A stretch of 64,000 nucleotides of DNA, taken from NCBI GenBank assembly GCA_023389035.1, contig JAEWFC010000016.1, positions 167,372-231,371 on the forward strand, read 5' to 3'. The notes under the pieces are model-generated. The model saw only the letters and a program-made list of their open reading frames with translations, had not been told where the DNA came from and searched no databases. Every line of letters begins with the position of its first letter. The first letter of the stretch is position 1. Shown piece after piece: positions 34,634 to 44,325 of this stretch. A program made the position numbers and the translations under genes. This DNA comes from Acidobacteriota bacterium (GTDB lineage Bacteria; Acidobacteriota; Blastocatellia; Pyrinomonadales; Pyrinomonadaceae).

Positions 34634-34765
34634 ATGGGAAAAGGCGATAAAAGAACAAGACGCGGAAAGATCTTTGCAGGAAGCTACGGCAAATCAAGGC
34701 CGAAATCTGTCAAAAAGAACCTTCCGTCAGGTGCGGAAAAGGGCTCGGATAAAGAATCGAAGTAA
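34634..34765 (+). CDS. thx: 30S ribosomal protein THX (bTHX)
   Basis: 43 residues starting MGKGDKRTRRGKIFAGSYGK and continuing SRPKSVKK, which is the signature of the small basic ribosomal protein THX described in Thermus, which sits at the top of the 30S head and stabilises RNA there. The C-terminus has an extra 17 residues (NLPSGAEKGSDKESK) beyond the short Thermus form. A strong AAAGGAG ribosome-binding site lies 6 bases before the ATG. It is inserted between nuoF and nuoG in the same orientation, 11 bases after nuoF and 40 before nuoG, so it is transcribed with complex I. Confidence 0.9.
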   Translation: MGKGDKRTRRGKIFAGSYGKSRPKSVKKNLPSGAEKGSDKESK

Positions 34766-34805
34766 TACCGATCGTCCAGCGTGTCTTAAATGACGCGATT
34801 TTTTA

Positions 34806-37058
34806 ATGTCAACAGAACCGATTACGATCACGATCAACGGAGCTGAGGTCGAAACGGAGAAGGGTGCCGTTTTGATCGATGTCTGCCGTGAGAATGGCGA
34901 GAGCATTCCGTCGTTTTGCTACTACAAAGACCTGGAACCGCAGGCCTCGTGCCGTATGTGCCTTGTGCGCATCGACAAGATGCCTAAGCTGCAGACATCA
35001 TGCACGATCAAGGTCACCGACGGCATGGTCGTTACAACGCAGAGTTCCGAGATCGAAAAAGCTCAGCGGTCGATGGGCGAATTCTTGCTTGCCAACCACC
35101 CGCTCGATTGCCCTGTTTGCGACCGAGGCGGTGAATGTGAACTTCAAGAGGTGATCTTTGATTGGGGCGATGTCGAAGAACGTTTCACCGAACGAAAAAA
35201 CAAAGCACCCGAAAAATATTTGTCACCGATCGTTGCAAACGACCCACAGCGATGCATCCTGTGCAAACGCTGTACGCGTGTTTGCGACGAATGGATGGGT
35301 GAGGATGCCATCGAAGCGGGTAACCGCGGTGTCAATACTGTTATCGGCACATACGGCGGTTGGTTGAACTGTTCGCAGTGCGGCAACTGCATCGAGGTCT
35401 GCCCGACGGGCACGCTGCTTGATGCCGTCTACCGGCACGAGACTCGGCCATGGGAACTTGACCAGACCATCTCGACCGATACCTATAGTTCTGACGGAAT
35501 GCAGATCAGTATTGGTTCCCGCGGCGGTGAGGTGCACCGCATCGTCGCGCGAGACCGTTATGTCAATGGGTTGAATGGCGAGTTTCTCGACGTTAAAGCC
35601 CGATTTGCACACGAGTTCATCAATCACCGGGATCGCATTAAGACACCCCTGATCAGATATTCGAAAGGTGGCAAGCTTATTCCATCTACCTGGGACAATG
35701 CGATCAAGTTCGTCGCTGAGCGGCTCGCCGCTCACGGTTCCGACGTTGCGGTAATCGCCAGCCCGAGAATGACCAATGAATCGTTGGGTGCGCTTGGTTT
35801 CTTTGCGCGCGACGTGCTGAAAACAGAGAAGGTCGCGGTTTCCGACCGCCGGAGCATGGCGGCTTTCTTCGCAAATCTCAGTGCACCGCTCGCGACACAC
35901 AAGGATATCCGTTACGCCTCAACGATCATTTTGATCGGCGGCGAGCCTGAAGAGGAACAGACCTACACCGCAAAACAGATCCGTCAGGCTGTACGAAATG
36001 GCGGCGCTCGATTGATCATCATTAATGATCGTCGGATCAGGCTCACGGCTCAGGCCAGGGATTTCATTCACGTAAATCCGGGCTCTCTTGATGCGATCGC
36101 ACTCGTTCTCGCCGGCAACACCGATGACCGCGTCGCCGCGGAAAAACTCGGCATCGAGCCGGCGCTGATCGGCGATCTTCGAACTGTGATCGGCGAGTCA
36201 CAGGGTGATCTCATAATAATGGCCGGCAACGATCTTTCGCCGGCCGCACAGGCCGCGATCGCCGGCTCAGCCGGGTCAATGGCAGGCGAGGGCCGACGAG
36301 TGCTGCTTCATCCACTGCCGCTTTATAATAACTCGGTCGGTGCTATCGATATCTTTGGTGTAATGCCTACCGAGCATGAGGTTGCCGCATCTGTCTCAGC
36401 AATCTACGTTGGGGGCAGCCTTCAGGAACCGAGCGTTCTGAAAGGTAAGGACTTTGTGGTTGTTCAGGAGATGTTCGAGACAGAGACGACCGAATTTGCA
36501 GACGTCATTCTCCCCGCAGCTTCGTTCGCCGAAATGGACGGCACTTATACGAATAATGCCGGTAACGTGCAGCGGGTACGCAAATCGATCGAGCCGGTTC
36601 ACCAGTCTAAGCCTGACTGGATGATCACGTCGCTGATCGCGTCGGAAATGGGTGTAGATCTCGGATTCAGTTTTTCGGCTTCGACGGTCTTCCGACTGGT
36701 CGCCGAGGCGGTGCCGGCGTACACAGGTTTGCGTTATCCAATGCTCAAGGACGAATCCACACCCGTCCAAGCAAAATATGAGATCGCGAAGCCAAACCTG
36801 GACAGCGTCGTGGACGCTTTACGCGGCAGCGTCAATGCGATGCCGGATACGGGAGAAAAGGATGAGACTATTCCTCCCATCGGACATAAGCTTCATCGAT
36901 TGACAGTAATGACGAGCAAGACGGCCCAGTTCCATCTGCTCGCGAACGGCAACCCGAAACCAGAGAATTTACTTGTTGCCCCGCTCGCACAGCTCGAGCC
37001 GGATGGCACTCCGATCAATTCATTGGCGGAAGCGGTGGGTGTCGGCGACCGAGAATAG
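34806..37058 (+). CDS. nuoG: NADH-quinone oxidoreductase subunit G
   Basis: 750 residues. The N-terminal [2Fe-2S] domain (CYYKDLEPQASCRMCLV), the His/Cys N5 site (HPLDCPVCDRGGECELQE), and two [4Fe-4S] clusters (RCILCKRCTRVCDEW and CSQCGNCIEVCPTG) are followed by a molybdopterin-oxidoreductase-like domain without cofactor. The later part (EMFETETTEFADVILPAASF, EMDGTYTNNAGNVQRVRKS) is conserved. It carries electrons along the peripheral arm. Confidence 0.96.
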   Translation: MSTEPITITINGAEVETEKGAVLIDVCRENGESIPSFCYYKDLEPQASCRMCLVRIDKMPKLQTSCTIKVTDGMVVTTQSSEIEKAQRSMGEFLLANHPLDCPVCDRGGECELQEVIFDWGDVEERFTERKNKAPEKYLSPIVANDPQRCILCKRCTRVCDEWMGEDAIEAGNRGVNTVIGTYGGWLNCSQCGNCIEVCPTGTLLDAVYRHETRPWELDQTISTDTYSSDGMQISIGSRGGEVHRIVARDRYVNGLNGEFLDVKARFAHEFINHRDRIKTPLIRYSKGGKLIPSTWDNAIKFVAERLAAHGSDVAVIASPRMTNESLGALGFFARDVLKTEKVAVSDRRSMAAFFANLSAPLATHKDIRYASTIILIGGEPEEEQTYTAKQIRQAVRNGGARLIIINDRRIRLTAQARDFIHVNPGSLDAIALVLAGNTDDRVAAEKLGIEPALIGDLRTVIGESQGDLIIMAGNDLSPAAQAAIAGSAGSMAGEGRRVLLHPLPLYNNSVGAIDIFGVMPTEHEVAASVSAIYVGGSLQEPSVLKGKDFVVVQEMFETETTEFADVILPAASFAEMDGTYTNNAGNVQRVRKSIEPVHQSKPDWMITSLIASEMGVDLGFSFSASTVFRLVAEAVPAYTGLRYPMLKDESTPVQAKYEIAKPNLDSVVDALRGSVNAMPDTGEKDETIPPIGHKLHRLTVMTSKTAQFHLLANGNPKPENLLVAPLAQLEPDGTPINSLAEAVGVGDRE

Positions 37059-37076
37059 CAGAGTTACATATTCGAG

Positions 37077-38201
37077 ATGGAAGAGATCTTAAAAGGTAGT
37101 TTTCCTTTTATCGTATCGTTGGTCGGGATCGTCGCCGTGTTCGGGGGCGTGATGATGATCGTCGCGTATACGGTTCTTGCCGAACGCAAGGTCCTTGGCT
37201 GGATGCAGGGCCGCGTCGGGCCGAATCGCGTCGGTCCGTGGGGACTGTTTCAGCCCTTTGCCGATCTTTTGAAGTTCATACTTAAGGAAGACCTTACACC
37301 TGATAGATCGACGAAATTCGTTTATTTTCTTGCTCCTCTTGTCGCATTGACGTGTGCCTTGCTGCCGATGGTGATGTACCCGTTCGGCCCGCGCATAAGT
37401 GATCCGCTCGGCTGGCTCGTCCCTTACGTTTCCGATTGGGCATATGTTGGGCCTGCGATCGTTTGGATCGCTGAGCAAGCCCGAAACATGCCGCTGACCA
37501 TCGCCCAAATCGATGTCGGGCTGCTATTTATTCTGTCGATAACCTCGGTCGGAGTGTACGGGATCGCATTAGCAGGTTGGTCCTCCAACAGCAAGTACTC
37601 TTTGATGGGCGGACTTCGCTCGTCAGCTCAGATGATCTCGTATGAGCTTGCGATGGGAGCATCGATCATCGGTGTGGTGCTGCTCGCGGGAACGCTGGAC
37701 CTGAACGGCATTATTGAGGCTCAGACAAAATCGACCTTTAAATGGTTCATCATCCCGCAGTTTATTGCGTTCGTGGTGTTCCTGATCTCGGCCTTCGCAG
37801 AAACTAATCGCGTTCCCTTCGATCTGCCGGAAGCGGAAACTGAGCTCGTCGCGGGCTTCCATACGGAGTACAGCGCACTCAAGTTTGCTCTGTTCTTCAT
37901 GGCCGAATACGTGAACATGTTCACGGTTTCGGTTCTTGTCGTTGTGCTTTTCTTGGGCGGTTGGTATATTCCGGGCCTCAGCTATCTTTTCGAAGTCGGG
38001 TCAATACCGTATGCGCTCGCAAGTCACGTCGGATTCCTGCTAAAAATATTTTTCTTTCTGTTCCTTTACATCTGGGTTCGTGGTACGTTGCCGCGGTTCC
38101 GATTTGACCAGCTGATGAACTTCGGTTGGAAATTTTTGCTGCCGGTCGCACTGGCAAACGTGATAGTGACGATCATAGTGGTGTTCCTGCTGAACCGCTG
38201 A
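37077..38201 (+). CDS. nuoH: NADH-quinone oxidoreductase subunit H
   Basis: 374 residues, about eight membrane helices. Conserved NuoH/ND1 motifs: AERKVLGWMQGRVGPNRVGP, QPFADLLKFILKED, ETNRVPFDLPEAETELVAGF and RGTLPRFRFDQLM. It forms much of the quinone channel and docks the peripheral arm. It is followed directly by nuoJ; the nuoI gene that normally lies between H and J is missing (only 22 bases separate the two). Confidence 0.97.
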   Translation: MEEILKGSFPFIVSLVGIVAVFGGVMMIVAYTVLAERKVLGWMQGRVGPNRVGPWGLFQPFADLLKFILKEDLTPDRSTKFVYFLAPLVALTCALLPMVMYPFGPRISDPLGWLVPYVSDWAYVGPAIVWIAEQARNMPLTIAQIDVGLLFILSITSVGVYGIALAGWSSNSKYSLMGGLRSSAQMISYELAMGASIIGVVLLAGTLDLNGIIEAQTKSTFKWFIIPQFIAFVVFLISAFAETNRVPFDLPEAETELVAGFHTEYSALKFALFFMAEYVNMFTVSVLVVVLFLGGWYIPGLSYLFEVGSIPYALASHVGFLLKIFFFLFLYIWVRGTLPRFRFDQLMNFGWKFLLPVALANVIVTIIVVFLLNR

Positions 38202-38223
38202 CGCGTCGCGAAGAACTGGAATT

Positions 38224-38781
38224 ATGGTTTCGAGCGTTCTTTTCTTTTTATTCGCGGGCTTTGCGATCGCGTGTGCGGTCTCGATGGTCTATCACCGCAA
38301 CCCGCTCTATAGTGCGATCTCGCTCGTAGGGGTCTTCATCGCTCTTTCGGCCCTGTACGTAACGCTCGCCGCACCGTTCATTGCGGTCGTGCAGGTTCTG
38401 GTCTATGCCGGTGCGATCATGGTTCTCGTGGTCTTCGTGATCATGCTGCTGAACCTCGACGAGGATAAGCCTCTTAACCGCCTCAAATATCTATACCCTA
38501 TCGGCGGGTTTCTCGGACTTATACTTTTGGCCCAGACGATGTTTATTTTTTACGCTGTAAGCAAATCGACGGACCAGATTCCAGCCGAGCAGCCGGTCGG
38601 ACGAACAATGGATATCGGAACGGCAATGTATACGGAATACCTTCTGCCGGTCGAGATCGTTGGTGTAATGCTTTTGATGGCGATCGTCGGCAGCGTGATC
38701 CTGGTGCGTAAATTGAACCAGCCGCAAATGGAACTTGTCGTCGACCACGAACTCGAAGAACTCAAGGGGCTGGAAAAGTAG
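38224..38781 (+). CDS. nuoJ: NADH-quinone oxidoreductase subunit J
   Basis: 185 residues with five hydrophobic segments and the NuoJ motif VQVLVYAGAIMVLVVFVIML plus NPLYSAISLVGVF. It is a membrane-arm subunit near the quinone site, part of the proton-coupling axis. It starts 22 bases after nuoH. Confidence 0.94.
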   Translation: MVSSVLFFLFAGFAIACAVSMVYHRNPLYSAISLVGVFIALSALYVTLAAPFIAVVQVLVYAGAIMVLVVFVIMLLNLDEDKPLNRLKYLYPIGGFLGLILLAQTMFIFYAVSKSTDQIPAEQPVGRTMDIGTAMYTEYLLPVEIVGVMLLMAIVGSVILVRKLNQPQMELVVDHELEELKGLEK

Positions 38782-38801
38782 GCAGGGACAACTAGAACGT
38801 T

Positions 38802-39107
38802 ATGGAACCGAGCTTGGCCAGTTACGTGGCACTGTCAGGAATACTCTTTACCATCGGTGCGGTGGGCGTGATCTATAAACGCAACGCCATCGGGATGTTC
38901 ATGTGTATCGAACTGATGCTGAACGCCGTCAACCTGACCTTTGTTGCTTTTTCAAGGCACTATGCCGATATCACGGGCCAACTCTTTGTGTTTATGGTTA
39001 TGGCGGTTGCGGCCTGCGAGGCTGCCGTCGGTCTCGGGATCATCATCGCATTCTTCCGAAACCGGCTTTCGGTAGATGTTGACGATGCAAGCATTTTGAA
39101 GAATTGA
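38802..39107 (+). CDS. nuoK: NADH-quinone oxidoreductase subunit K
   Basis: 101 residues, three helices with the buried glutamates of ND4L: CIELMLNAVNLTFVAF and VAACEAAVGLGIIIAFF. Length and motifs are standard. It begins 20 bases after nuoJ. The next nuo gene is nuoL, but a peptidyl-prolyl isomerase gene lies between them. Confidence 0.95.
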   Translation: MEPSLASYVALSGILFTIGAVGVIYKRNAIGMFMCIELMLNAVNLTFVAFSRHYADITGQLFVFMVMAVAACEAAVGLGIIIAFFRNRLSVDVDDASILKN

Positions 39108-39146
39108 TACGGGCCGGTGTCCGCTTAATCGCCCGTGTGGGCACAA

Positions 39147-40445
39147 ATGAAGAGGTCATCTGCATTACTAGCAACTGCTGCGGTCGGCCTGATGTTGGGA
39201 ATCGCTGCGTTAGACGCTCAGTCGCAACGCGGAACTGCGACGAAACGAGCAGTCACTGCGGCGAAGCCAAAGCTCTTTGAATGTACAAAGCGGATCACTA
39301 CCGCAGATTGGCTCACACTGATGCGTTCGGTGAATGAGACGAATCCCGGGTTGGTCAACCTGATGTTCACCGATGCCGATGTCAGGAAAGGGCAGGTCGA
39401 CAACATGCGGGAACTGCTCGCGATCGCATGCGAGGCGGTCCGTGATCGAATAGCCGAGACCGAGCCTTACAGATCCGAGTTGGCGAATATTGAACTGGAG
39501 GTTACCGCGGTCGCGCTCGACAGGTTTAAGTATCCGGCAGCTGGTCGTTCACCTTTTGAGAACATCACCGCTGAGCAGATCGCCGCATTTTATAAGATCG
39601 CCGGCAATGAGAAACGGTTCGACGCGTTTCTTGCAACAAAGGTCGCATTGCTTGAGTTAGACGACCTCCCGGGCGGGTCGAGACCTGTGACTGATGAGGA
39701 ACGCGTCCAAGCTCGCGATCAGTTCGCACGGATGAGCATTACCGCAGCCGGAAAAAGGTCTAGAACATCGGGCGTGACAGCGGACTTCAACTCACGCGTT
39801 GCTTTGATGATCAAGCTGCAGCAGGCACAGTTTCTTGCCCGGAGCTACGGGCGGAAAATGGCTGATTCCTACACGGTGTCAGAGAGCGAAATTAAGGCCT
39901 ACATTGCAGCAAGCCCAGAATTGAGCACCGATGACGAACGTGCTAGAGCGAATGAAGTGCTTCGCCGTGCTCTTGCCGGGGAAGACTTTGCATCGCTGGC
40001 GGATCAATTCTCAGAAGATCCCGGTAACCGCGACAGCGATAAATCGAACGGCGGTGCTTATTTTGATGTCCCAAAAGGAAGAATGATCACAGAGTTTGAG
40101 AAGGCAGCATTGAGTTTGGAGCCCGGAAAGATCTATTCCGAGCTGGTCGAAACCGACTACGGATTCCATGTGATAAAGCTCGATCGGGTTGGCGACCGGA
40201 CTGATCCCGAAATGACCTATGATGTGAGGCACATACTCATCTCCACTGTCGTCAGTGACCCGGACGATCCGGGAATTGCAGAAATGCCGATAAAGGATTT
40301 TGTTAGAAACAAGCTCGAAAGCGAGAAGGAATCGAAAAATATCGATCGGATAATTGCAGCAAAACCGATCGAGATCGCGGCTATACCGACCGCGTTCCCG
40401 CCGGCGGCGAAACCCGCGGCGAAGCCTGTTAAACCAAAACGGTAG
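39147..40445 (+). CDS. Exported parvulin-type peptidyl-prolyl cis-trans isomerase inside the nuo operon
   Basis: About 432 residues from ATG 39147 (a GTG four codons earlier is open). A signal peptide (SALLATAAVGLMLGIAALDAQ) precedes a SurA/PrsA-like helical domain. The parvulin (rotamase) domain spans roughly 265-365: RALAGEDFASLADQFSEDPG, SNGGAYFDVPKGRM and DYGFHVIKLDRV. A partial repeat of the same signature (EMTYDVRHILIST) follows. A Pro/Ala/Lys-rich tail (AAKPAAKPVKPKR) ends it. It is a folding catalyst for envelope proteins. It lies 39 bases after nuoK and 7 before nuoL, in the same direction, so transcribed with complex I. Confidence 0.85.
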   Translation: MKRSSALLATAAVGLMLGIAALDAQSQRGTATKRAVTAAKPKLFECTKRITTADWLTLMRSVNETNPGLVNLMFTDADVRKGQVDNMRELLAIACEAVRDRIAETEPYRSELANIELEVTAVALDRFKYPAAGRSPFENITAEQIAAFYKIAGNEKRFDAFLATKVALLELDDLPGGSRPVTDEERVQARDQFARMSITAAGKRSRTSGVTADFNSRVALMIKLQQAQFLARSYGRKMADSYTVSESEIKAYIAASPELSTDDERARANEVLRRALAGEDFASLADQFSEDPGNRDSDKSNGGAYFDVPKGRMITEFEKAALSLEPGKIYSELVETDYGFHVIKLDRVGDRTDPEMTYDVRHILISTVVSDPDDPGIAEMPIKDFVRNKLESEKESKNIDRIIAAKPIEIAAIPTAFPPAAKPAAKPVKPKR

Positions 40446-40452
40446 TTAGGTA

Positions 40453-42654
40453 ATGGCAGAAAATAACCTTTTAAGTCTGATCATTTTTGCCCCGCTTGCG
40501 GGCGCTGTGATCAATTGGCTCATTGGCGGACGCCTTAGGAACGAGATGTTCAGCGGGCTGGTCGCCTGCGGCTCGATCGCTATTTCGTGCGTCACCGCTT
40601 TTTATCTGGCGTTCGTCGCGGGTGGCGGTGCTCTTTTCATCGAACGGCCGATACTCGATCATATCTGGACATGGGTGAATGTTGGCGGTTTTCGTGCTGA
40701 CTTCGCTCTCGGCATGGACCCGCTCTCAGGTGTCTATGCCTGCTTCATTACATTCGTCGGGCTTTTCATTCACATTTTTGCGACGGGCTACATGCACGGG
40801 GACAGCGGGTTCTACCGCTTTTTTGCGTATCTGAACCTGTTCATGTTCGCGATGCTGACCTTGGTGCTTGCTGATAACTACCTGCTAATGTTCGTCGGCT
40901 GGGAAGGCGTCGGATTATGTTCGTATCTGCTGATCGGTTACTACGTCAAACGCGATGAAGCACGTAAAGCCGCCAAAAAAGCCTTTGTAATGAACCGTAT
41001 CGGTGATTGGGGCGTGCTGATGGGAATGTTCCTCATCTTCACGCTTACCGGCTCGATCTCGTTCTTTGATAAGACCGTCGACGGTGAACAGGTGCAAAGC
41101 GTCTTCACGTTCGTCGTCAGCAGCATGGCTGCCGAACCATTCACGTGGGGAGCCATTGCGGCCGGCGGACTGACTTCTGTTGCCGTCCTATTCTTTATTG
41201 GTGCAACGGGCAAATCCGCACAGATCCCGCTGCTGACGTGGCTGCCGGATGCTATGGCAGGGCCTACGCCGGTATCTGCACTTATCCATGCCGCAACAAT
41301 GGTTACCGCAGGCGTGTATCTCGTCGTTCGATCAAACGCGATCTATCAACTGTCACCGATGGCGATGTGGATCGTCGCGGTTATCGGTGCCGCGACGGCA
41401 TTGTTCGCGGCGACTATTGCGATCGCACAGAACGATATTAAAAAGGTCCTGGCATATTCAACCGTCTCGCAGCTCGGATTCATGTTCCTCGCTGCGGGCG
41501 TCGGCGCTTTTGCAGTCGCCATTTTCCATGTTATGACGCACGCCTTTTTCAAGGCGTTACTATTTCTCGGTTCAGGCTCTGTGATCCATGGAATGCATCA
41601 CGAGCAGGACATGCGTCGGATGGGCAACCTCAGAAAGTACATGCCGATCACGTTCATCACGATGGCGATCGGTTGGCTTGCGATCGCGGGCATTCCCCCG
41701 CTTTCCGGTTTTTTCTCAAAGGACGAGATCCTTTATAGAGCCTTCGCGGCAGATAAGTATTTTCAGGGCGGCTATTTCCCCGGAAACGAGATTCTTTGGA
41801 TCGTCGCAGTGATCACGGCCATTCTCACCGCGATCTACATGACGCGGATGATGATAATGACGTTCTGGGGCGAAGAGCGTTTTCACCTCGCATTGCCTGA
41901 CGCAGAGCATGCCGGCGATCCGGCCCACGCCGAAGAGACGGCTTTCGCTCTCGGTGACGCTCATGACGATGCAATGCAGCATGGTCAATTGAATGCAGGG
42001 CATCACGACGATGACGACGACGAAGATCATCATCACGCGGTCCCCTCCGATTTTAAGCCGCATGAATCGCCATGGGTGATGACCGTCCCGCTGATAGTTC
42101 TCGCCGCACTATCACTAGCTGGCGGCTGGGTCGGAATTCCTTACGCGATGAGTTCACTGGTCGGGGTAAAGGACGCAAACGTCTTTTCAAAAACACTCGA
42201 GCCCGTTGTTGCCGAAATAAATACGCCTGCGGCGGCCAAAGCCCGCGAAAACGCCGCAGCACATTCGCCGGAGGCAGTCAGCACCGAACGATGGCTCGCG
42301 GTTGCATCTACGCTGCTCGCGATCTTTGGGATCTTCATCGGCTTCCTACTGTTCCGTAATAATCCGCTGCGTGGAATGCCGAGGATTCTCGAGGAAAAAT
42401 GGCGGCTTGACGAATTCTATAACGGCTACATCGTCGACCCGATCACGTCACTTTCCCGTGAGGGCCTTTGGAAAGGTTTCGACGTCGGGCTAGTCGATGG
42501 AGTGGTCAACGGCATCGGCAATTTTGTGGCGGCGGTAGGCTCTGGCGCTCGCCGTATCCAGGTTGGATATGTTCGAAGCTATGCCGCAGTCGTCGTTCTC
42601 GGAGCTCTTGTTGTCATCGGGTACTTCATTTATTACGGATTTAAACTTATTTAG
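40453..42654 (+). CDS. nuoL: NADH-quinone oxidoreductase subunit L
   Basis: 733 residues, larger than the usual 610-660. Antiporter-like subunit with about 16 membrane helices: MFVGWEGVGLCSYLLIGYY, TWLPDAMAGPTPVSALIHAATMV, KKVLAYSTVSQLGFMF, IPPLSGFFSKDEIL. A long amphipathic C-terminal helix region (EKWRLDEFYNGYIVDP) is present. Between residues about 483 and 540 there is an extra hydrophilic loop very rich in His and Asp/Glu (for example GHHDDDDDEDHHHAV), absent from ordinary NuoL. Confidence 0.96.
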   Translation: MAENNLLSLIIFAPLAGAVINWLIGGRLRNEMFSGLVACGSIAISCVTAFYLAFVAGGGALFIERPILDHIWTWVNVGGFRADFALGMDPLSGVYACFITFVGLFIHIFATGYMHGDSGFYRFFAYLNLFMFAMLTLVLADNYLLMFVGWEGVGLCSYLLIGYYVKRDEARKAAKKAFVMNRIGDWGVLMGMFLIFTLTGSISFFDKTVDGEQVQSVFTFVVSSMAAEPFTWGAIAAGGLTSVAVLFFIGATGKSAQIPLLTWLPDAMAGPTPVSALIHAATMVTAGVYLVVRSNAIYQLSPMAMWIVAVIGAATALFAATIAIAQNDIKKVLAYSTVSQLGFMFLAAGVGAFAVAIFHVMTHAFFKALLFLGSGSVIHGMHHEQDMRRMGNLRKYMPITFITMAIGWLAIAGIPPLSGFFSKDEILYRAFAADKYFQGGYFPGNEILWIVAVITAILTAIYMTRMMIMTFWGEERFHLALPDAEHAGDPAHAEETAFALGDAHDDAMQHGQLNAGHHDDDDDEDHHHAVPSDFKPHESPWVMTVPLIVLAALSLAGGWVGIPYAMSSLVGVKDANVFSKTLEPVVAEINTPAAAKARENAAAHSPEAVSTERWLAVASTLLAIFGIFIGFLLFRNNPLRGMPRILEEKWRLDEFYNGYIVDPITSLSREGLWKGFDVGLVDGVVNGIGNFVAAVGSGARRIQVGYVRSYAAVVVLGALVVIGYFIYYGFKLI

Positions 42655-42669
42655 GCCACTGTCTCCGCT

Positions 42670-44289
42670 ATGGATCTCGTTAACGAAAATCTGCTGACCA
42701 TCCTGATCATCGTGCCGGTGCTCGGTGCTATCGGGCTGCTCGCGCATCAGATGTTCTGGAAAGAGGAAAGCCATCTGAAATGGGTGACCTTTGCGGTCAC
42801 GCTCGTCATCTTTCTCATCTCATTGCTTTTGCTAGCGGATCAGCCGGCATCTGCATCCGGATTCTACTTTGAGAAGAACGTCCCCTGGATCCAGGCTATA
42901 GGTTCCAATTACCATATCGGCGTCGATGGGCTAAGCCTCTGGCTGGTGATATTGACCACGTTTATAATGCCGATCGCCGTGCTCTCTTCTTGGCACGCAG
43001 TTGAGAAGCGCCCAACGGCATTTTACGCATTTCTTTTGCTGCTCGAGGCGGCAATGATCGGGGTTTTTGTCTCGCTCGATCTCCTTGTCTTTTACCTGTT
43101 CTTCGAGGCATCGCTAGTCCCGATGTTCTTCTTGATAGGTATCTGGGGCGGACAGAACCGGATCTATGCGGCAGTAAAGTTCTTTATTTTCACGGCGCTC
43201 GGCAGTCTACTAATGCTGGCGGCGATCATCGCCCTTTATTACATTCATGCATCGGCGACCGGGACCGGCACGTTCGACTTCGTCGTTCTGATGGAAACGA
43301 TGCGTCTCGGACAGCTTAGCTTTACCGGCGAACTTGCTACCGCCGGAACGCTTTTGTTCCTGGCATTTGCTCTCGCGTTCTCGATAAAGGTACCGCTTTT
43401 CCCGTTCCATACCTGGCTGCCCGACGCTCACACTGAGGCACCTACGGCCGGGTCCGTGATACTCGCGGCTGTGCTTCTGAAAATGGGAACCTACGGGATC
43501 ATGCGTTTCTGCTTTACGCTCTTTCCCGATCAGAGCCGCGAGTTTGCTCCCGTGTTCATCGTTCTTGCGATCGTCGGCATAATCTACGGAGCACTCGTCG
43601 CGATGGTGCAGCCCGATATAAAGAGGCTTGTCGCCTACTCATCGGTCGCCCATATGGGTTTTGTCGTCTTGGGAATGTTCTCGTTCACAGAGTGGGGAAT
43701 GCAGGGTGCTCTTTATCAAATGCTTAACCACGGCATTTCGACAGGTGCATTATTCCTGCTCGTCGGATTCATCTACGAACGCCGCCACACGCGTGCGATC
43801 AGTGAGTTCGGCGGTCTCGCAAACGTGATGCCGATCTTTGCGACGATCTTCGTGATCACCTCGATGTCATCCGTAGGTTTGCCTTTCCTCAACGGGTTCG
43901 TTGGCGAGTTCCTCATAATGTTGGGAATGTGGAAGTCCACCGTTTTGCAGATCACATCAACAGTGAACTGGAACTATATCGCGACGATGCTCGCCGGAAC
44001 CGGTGTTATCTTTGCGGCCGTGTACCTGTTGTGGATGATCCAGAGAGTTTTCTTTGGAAAGATCACAAATGATAAGAATCGAACGCTTAAAGATCTGAGC
44101 TGGCGTGAGCTTGGGCTTATCGCTCCGCTTTTGTTCCTTATGGTTTACATGGGCGTCTATCCCAAGCCATTCCTCGATCGTTCCCGTGAGGCGGTTATGT
44201 CGATTCACGAACGAGTCGTTAAGCAGGCAGGCGGTACGGTTGAGCATGCTGAGGCCGGAAGATCGCGCGAGATCGCGATCGTCGAGTAA
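42670..44289 (+). CDS. nuoM: NADH-quinone oxidoreductase subunit M
   Basis: 539 residues, antiporter-like subunit with 14 or so helices. Motifs: YHIGVDGLSLWLV, FFEASLVPMFFLIGIWGG (Glu in the proton path), PLFPFHTWLPDAHTEAPT, DIKRLVAYSSVAHMGFV and LPFLNGFVGEFLI. Normal length. It lies 15 bases after nuoL. Confidence 0.96.
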   Translation: MDLVNENLLTILIIVPVLGAIGLLAHQMFWKEESHLKWVTFAVTLVIFLISLLLLADQPASASGFYFEKNVPWIQAIGSNYHIGVDGLSLWLVILTTFIMPIAVLSSWHAVEKRPTAFYAFLLLLEAAMIGVFVSLDLLVFYLFFEASLVPMFFLIGIWGGQNRIYAAVKFFIFTALGSLLMLAAIIALYYIHASATGTGTFDFVVLMETMRLGQLSFTGELATAGTLLFLAFALAFSIKVPLFPFHTWLPDAHTEAPTAGSVILAAVLLKMGTYGIMRFCFTLFPDQSREFAPVFIVLAIVGIIYGALVAMVQPDIKRLVAYSSVAHMGFVVLGMFSFTEWGMQGALYQMLNHGISTGALFLLVGFIYERRHTRAISEFGGLANVMPIFATIFVITSMSSVGLPFLNGFVGEFLIMLGMWKSTVLQITSTVNWNYIATMLAGTGVIFAAVYLLWMIQRVFFGKITNDKNRTLKDLSWRELGLIAPLLFLMVYMGVYPKPFLDRSREAVMSIHERVVKQAGGTVEHAEAGRSREIAIVE

Positions 44290-44325
44290 CCGACCGCGGT
44301 TAAAGAATAGATTTAGTTGGTATTT

